A DNA stretch of 17,408 nt from an uncultured Christensenellaceae bacterium (lineage in GTDB: Bacteria > Bacillota > Clostridia > Christensenellales > Borkfalkiaceae): assembly GCA_910586825.1 (NCBI GenBank), contig CAJUJF010000026.1, positions 1 through 17,408 of the forward strand. The letters run 5' to 3'. The position numbers and the translations under genes were made by a program. How positions within the stretch are numbered: position 1 is the first letter of the stretch; each line of letters opens with the position of its first letter. The notes beneath the pieces are model-generated. The model was given only the letters and a program-made list of their open reading frames with translations. It had not been told where the DNA came from and made no database searches. Positions 14,750-17,408 of this stretch are shown here, piece after piece.

Positions 14750-15358
14750 TTATCCGCCCAGCGTTACGTCCTGACGGCGATACCATTGCATCGCTTTTTC
14801 GAATTGAGATTCTTCGAAATCGGGCCAAAGCTCGTCTAAAACGCAGATATCCGAATACACCGTCTGTACGGGAAGAAATCCCGACAAACGGCACATCCCG
14901 CCCCAGCGGATCACCAGATCGATCCTCGGAACCGAGCGGGAGGGAAATCCGTTTTTCATATCCCATTCCCAACCGTAGTTGACGAGCAGATTGACGCGCA
15001 TTTTCTTTCCGTCCGTTTCCGGTTGCCGCTTTGCAAACGGCAGGAGTTCGGCGGGAAAACAGGACGATTCCGTGTTTCCGATCACGCGCAGCGCAACTTT
15101 TTCCGCCAAAATCATTTCCGCCGCTTTCACGCACGCCTGCGAAAACGCCGTCACCTGCTCTTTCGGCCGCTTACAATTATCCACCGTGAAACCGTAATAG
15201 GTCAACTCCCCTACGCCGCGCGCTTTTGCCGCGCGCAACAGATTCAGTCCGGCGGAAAGCCCGTACCGATATCCGTCTTCCTTGTTCATGCCGTTTTGCT
15301 GCGCCCACCTTCTGTTGCCGTCCGGAATCACGCCGATATGATTTGGAAACCGCGCCAT
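14750..15358 (-). CDS. Short cis-prenyltransferase-like protein (undecaprenyl diphosphate synthase family)
   Basis: This 202-aa protein belongs to the UppS family, which condenses isopentenyl diphosphate onto allylic diphosphates to make lipid carriers. HIGVIPDGNRRWA (7-19) includes the diphosphate/Mg-binding Asp13. TVDNCKRP replaces the usual S/T-ENW-x-RP. The conserved C-terminal block reads DLVIRWGGMCRLSGF and then VYSD..LDELWPDF. Compared with typical enzymes of about 250 aa, roughly 30 residues are missing after VNYGW. The Glu of RxxGE is Met and the metal-binding Glu of Y[AS]E is Asp. It is probably a divergent paralogue rather than the housekeeping UppS; activity is uncertain. The start is ATG 15358 with GGGAAGG upstream, partly buried in a hairpin. 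It is cotranscribed with the choloylglycine-hydrolase-family gene. Confidence 0.82.
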   Translation of the reverse strand: MARFPNHIGVIPDGNRRWAQQNGMNKEDGYRYGLSAGLNLLRAAKARGVGELTYYGFTVDNCKRPKEQVTAFSQACVKAAEMILAEKVALRVIGNTESSCFPAELLPFAKRQPETDGKKMRVNLLVNYGWEWDMKNGFPSRSVPRIDLVIRWGGMCRLSGFLPVQTVYSDICVLDELWPDFEESQFEKAMQWYRRQDVTLGG

Positions 15359-15366
15359 AATTTACC

Positions 15367-15395
15367 TTCCCGATTTCATTATCGGCAATCGGGAA
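15367..15395 (-). promoter_or_regulatory. Hairpin covering the ribosome binding site of the prenyltransferase-like gene
   Basis: A 9-bp perfect stem (TTCCCGATT / AATCGGGAA, 11-base loop) ends so that the 3' arm supplies GGGAA of the Shine-Dalgarno sequence GGGAAGG. The ATG follows nine bases after the stem. It could modulate translation, but no ligand or protein partner is implied. I found no good sigma-A promoter between here and the terminator at 15428. Confidence 0.45.
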
Positions 15396-15427
15396 ATTGT
15401 TATGCCTGCTCTGTTTTTTTCTACCGC

Positions 15428-15465
15428 AAAAAGAGCTTTCGCGTTGATTCGCGAAAGCTCTTTTT
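15428..15465 (-). terminator. Intrinsic terminator of the NifU-like/GGGtGRT operon
   Basis: A perfect 16-bp stem including its A/T flanks (15428-15443 / 15450-15465, core GAGCTTTCGCG) has a 6-base loop and a TTTTTG end on the minus strand. It lies 16 bases past the stop codon at 15482. Confidence 0.9.
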
Positions 15466-15481
15466 AACTGAATTATATTTT

Positions 15482-16483
15482 TTATTTGCTCATGCCTTCC
15501 TGAACGGCAACCGCGACCGCAACCGTCGCACCGACCATCGGGTTGTTGCCCATGCCGATCAGGCCCATCATTTCGACATGCGCGGGAACCGACGAGCTTC
15601 CTGCAAACTGCGCGTCGGAGTGCATGCGTCCCATCGTATCCGTCATGCCGTAGGAAGAAGGTCCCGCCGCCATGTTGTCGGGATGAAGCGTTCTGCCCGT
15701 ACCTCCGCCCGAAGCGACCGAGAAATAATTCACGCCGTTCTCGTTGCACCACTTTTTATACGTGCCGGCAACAGGGTGCTGGAAACGCGTAGGGTTGGTA
15801 GAATTCCCCGTGATGGAAACGCCCACCTTTTCGAGTTTCATAATCGCAACGCCTTCGGGAACATTGTCCGCGCCATAGCACTTGACTTTCGCGCGGGGTC
15901 CTTCGGAATAAGCGATCTGGTTGGTAACGGTGACCGTTTCGGTATAGGGATCGAACGTCGTTTCGCAATAAGTAAATCCGTTGATGCGGGAGATGATCAT
16001 CGCCGCGTCTTTGCCGAGTCCGTTGAGAATGACCCGAAGCGGATTCTTTCTCACTTTGTTGGCGTTCATCGCGATCGAAATCGCGCCTTCCGCCGCCGCG
16101 AAAGATTCGTGTCCCGCGAGGAAGCAGAAACAATCCGTCTCCTCGGAAAGGAGCATCTTACCGAGATTTCCGTGCCCCAAACCGACTTTGCGGTTTTCGG
16201 CAACCGAACCGGGAATACAAAACGACTGCAAGCCGATTCCGATCGCCGCCGCGGCATCCGCCGCCTTCTTGCAACCTTTTTTGATCGCGATCGCCGCGCC
16301 GACGGTATACGCCCAAACTGCGTTTTCAAAGCAGATCGGCTGTGTTCCGCGCACGATTTTATCGCAATCCACGCCCTTGGAAAGGCAGATATCCTTGCAT
16401 TCTTCGATCGATTTGATGCCGTATTCTTTAATCGCCGCGTTGATTTTATCTACTCTTCTTTCATAACTTTCAAATAAAGCCAT
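15482..16483 (-). CDS. GGGtGRT family protein of unknown function
   Basis: This 333-aa protein is recognised by the family-naming motif GGGTGRT (259-265), followed by LHPDNMAAGPSSYGMTD and GMGNNPMVGATVAVAVAV near the C-terminus. It is a cytoplasmic protein with Ala/Gly-rich segments and eleven cysteines (29, 33, 40, 51, 71, 89, 118, 120, 173, 202, 246). The cysteines include CX3C (29/33) and CXC (118/120), so metal or Fe-S binding is plausible but not shown. No biochemical function is established for the family. The start is ATG 16483, with AAGGAGG upstream and 11 bases after the stop of the NifU-like gene. The longer frame to 16576 would overlap that gene and lacks this site. The tight pairing suggests that the two proteins act together. 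Confidence 0.88.
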   Translation of the reverse strand: MALFESYERRVDKINAAIKEYGIKSIEECKDICLSKGVDCDKIVRGTQPICFENAVWAYTVGAAIAIKKGCKKAADAAAAIGIGLQSFCIPGSVAENRKVGLGHGNLGKMLLSEETDCFCFLAGHESFAAAEGAISIAMNANKVRKNPLRVILNGLGKDAAMIISRINGFTYCETTFDPYTETVTVTNQIAYSEGPRAKVKCYGADNVPEGVAIMKLEKVGVSITGNSTNPTRFQHPVAGTYKKWCNENGVNYFSVASGGGTGRTLHPDNMAAGPSSYGMTDTMGRMHSDAQFAGSSSVPAHVEMMGLIGMGNNPMVGATVAVAVAVQEGMSK

Positions 16484-16494
16484 ACCGCACCTCC

Positions 16495-17196
16495 TTATTC
16501 CTTGCGGGGATCGATGAACTTCACCGCGCCCGCTTCTTCGCTGAATCTGCCGTAGTGTCCCATCGCCTTCTGCCATGCTTCGTTGGGTTCCAAGCCTTTT
16601 TTGATGAAATCGGTCATTTTGCCGAGGGACACGAATTCGTAACCGATCACCTGATTGTCCTTATCGAGCGCGAGACGGGTAACGTAACCTTCCGCCATTT
16701 CGAGATAGCGCACGCCCTTGACCGCCGTACCGTACATGGTGCCGACCTGCGAACGCAAGCCCTTGCCGAGATCTTCGAGTCCCGCGCCGACGGGCAGACC
16801 GTCGTCCGAGAACGCGGACTGCGTTCTTCCGTAAACGATTTGCAGGAACAGTTCGCGCATCGCGGTGTTGATCGCGTCGCAAACAAGGTCGGTGTTTAAA
16901 GCTTCGAGAATGGTCTTGTGTGGCAGGATTTCCGCCGCCATTGCCGCCGAATGGGTCATCCCCGAACAGCCGATCGTCTCAACCAGCGCTTCCTGAATCA
17001 CGCCGCCTTTCACATTGAGCGAGAGCTTGCACGCGCCCTGCTGGGGAGCGCACCAACCCACGCCGTGCGTAAAGCCGCTGATGTCCGTGATCTGTTTTGC
17101 GCAAATCCACTTTCCCTCTTCGGGAATGGGCGCGGGATCGTGTTTGGGTCCCTTTGCAACGCAACACATCTCTTCTACTTCGCGTGAATATTGCAT
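16495..17196 (-). CDS. NifU/IscU-like N-terminal scaffold protein, partner of GGGtGRT
   Basis: A 233-aa protein whose residues 50-120 resemble the IscU/NifU-N fold. CKLSLNVKGGVIQEALVETIGCSGM contains Cys56 and Cys77; Cys77 matches the middle cluster ligand of IscU (YGCGSA). The segment then runs to ALNTDLVCDAIN with Cys106, matching the third. Further cysteines are 11, 12, 32 and 49. The first IscU ligand is not in its normal place; Cys49 or Cys56 may substitute. The C-terminal half (120-233) is not IscU-like and I do not recognise it. It may be a Fe-S scaffold or a specialised derivative. The start is ATG 17196 with TGGAGG upstream. It is the first gene of a two-gene operon. Confidence 0.84.
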   Translation of the reverse strand: MQYSREVEEMCCVAKGPKHDPAPIPEEGKWICAKQITDISGFTHGVGWCAPQQGACKLSLNVKGGVIQEALVETIGCSGMTHSAAMAAEILPHKTILEALNTDLVCDAINTAMRELFLQIVYGRTQSAFSDDGLPVGAGLEDLGKGLRSQVGTMYGTAVKGVRYLEMAEGYVTRLALDKDNQVIGYEFVSLGKMTDFIKKGLEPNEAWQKAMGHYGRFSEEAGAVKFIDPRKE

Positions 17197-17227
17197 TATT
17201 TATCCTCCAATTAAATTTCCATCGCAT

Positions 17228-17256
17228 ATTGTATCACATTCCGAAAAAAAACACAA
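17228..17256 (-). promoter_or_regulatory. Probable promoter of the NifU-like/GGGtGRT operon
   Basis: On the minus strand TACAAT (17228-17233) has a good position 32 bases upstream of ATG 17196. The matching -35 at 17-base spacing (TTGTGT, 17251-17256) is weak, and a T-run fills the spacer. An extended or activator-dependent promoter is possible. Confidence 0.5.
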
Positions 17257-17296
17257 GAGCTTGTCCGAAAATTTTTCACGGAATCCTTGAAAAGCG

Positions 17297-17308
17297 GCGC
17301 GATCGCGC
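17297..17308. repeat. 12-bp palindrome GCGCGATCGCGC
   Basis: A perfect palindrome in the otherwise featureless stretch 17257-17360 upstream of the NifU-like operon. The surrounding 50 bases are rich in GATC. No function can be assigned from one copy. Confidence 0.4.
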
Positions 17309-17363
17309 TTCCGCTCCGATCGGATCATCGATCTCCGACAAAAAACAATCCGCAAATAATAAT

Positions 17364-17405
17364 CCACCCGCATAGCGGGTGGTATTTCATTTTCGGGCAT
17401 AGCCC
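17364..17405. repeat. Tandem hairpins with identical GC-ATA-GC apex, possible dispersed repeat or terminator
   Basis: Hairpin one is CCACCCGC-ATA-GCGGGTGG (17364-17382). Hairpin two is GGGC-ATA-GCCC (17395-17405). The intervening 12 bases are T-rich. The shared apex and the perfect stems suggest a REP-like dispersed element. Alternatively it may be the terminator of a gene beyond the right edge. No coding sequence is supported in 17257-17408. Confidence 0.55.
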
Positions 17406-17408
17406 TAA

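Noticed and set aside
15023..16477. 484-aa plus-strand open frame
   Set aside because: It spans two minus-strand genes and the terminator between them, has no family motif, and has Arg-rich shadow composition.
17200..17400. 66-aa minus-strand open frame upstream of the NifU-like gene
   Set aside because: It runs through the tandem hairpins and the promoter, and has no ribosome binding site or recognisable sequence.

Overview
The window reads as chromosomal DNA of a Gram-positive member of the Bacillota, most likely an uncultured gut-type lineage of class Clostridia. The evidence is a pro-sigma-K gene, a tRNA-sensing T-box leader, a type III glutamine synthetase, TmcAL, the Clostridia-associated NifU-like/GGGtGRT gene pair, strong AGGAGG-type ribosome binding sites, and sigma-A promoters with 17-bp spacers. 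The assignment comes from gene content only, so the genus is not called. There are no tRNA or rRNA genes and no CRISPR array. The only mobile-element trace is a broken integrase tail at the left edge.

Layout: bases 1-234 hold the degraded tyrosine-recombinase 3' end and an AT-richer spacer. TmcAL (+) follows and converges on a lipoprotein glycoside hydrolase of GH43 type (-), with a shared hairpin terminator between them. Next come two flavoprotein genes (-) overlapping by ATGA. Their promoter lies back to back with the promoter of a membrane-anchored protein carrying two DUF1508 domains (+). That gene converges on an Mrp/NBP35-type Fe-S carrier ATPase (-). Everything to its right is on the minus strand: type III glutamine synthetase; an asparagine synthetase behind an Asn-specific T-box; sigma-K; a choloylglycine-hydrolase-family enzyme cotranscribed with a short cis-prenyltransferase-like protein; and a NifU-like scaffold cotranscribed with a GGGtGRT protein.

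How the genes fit together: glutamine synthetase makes the glutamine that asparagine synthetase uses as amide donor. The latter is switched on when tRNA-Asn is uncharged: the specifier codon is AAC and the T-box bulge TGGC complements the GCCA end of tRNA-Asn. Sigma-K implies a sporulation programme. Mrp and the NifU-like protein are both Fe-S cluster handling families but sit in separate units. Most transcription units are bounded by clear intrinsic terminators, and I could read hexamer-level promoters for several.

The least understood material is the NifU-like/GGGtGRT pair, the DUF1508 membrane protein, the coupled flavoprotein pair with an apparently leaderless promoter, and the shortened cis-prenyltransferase-like protein whose metal-site residues differ from the family.
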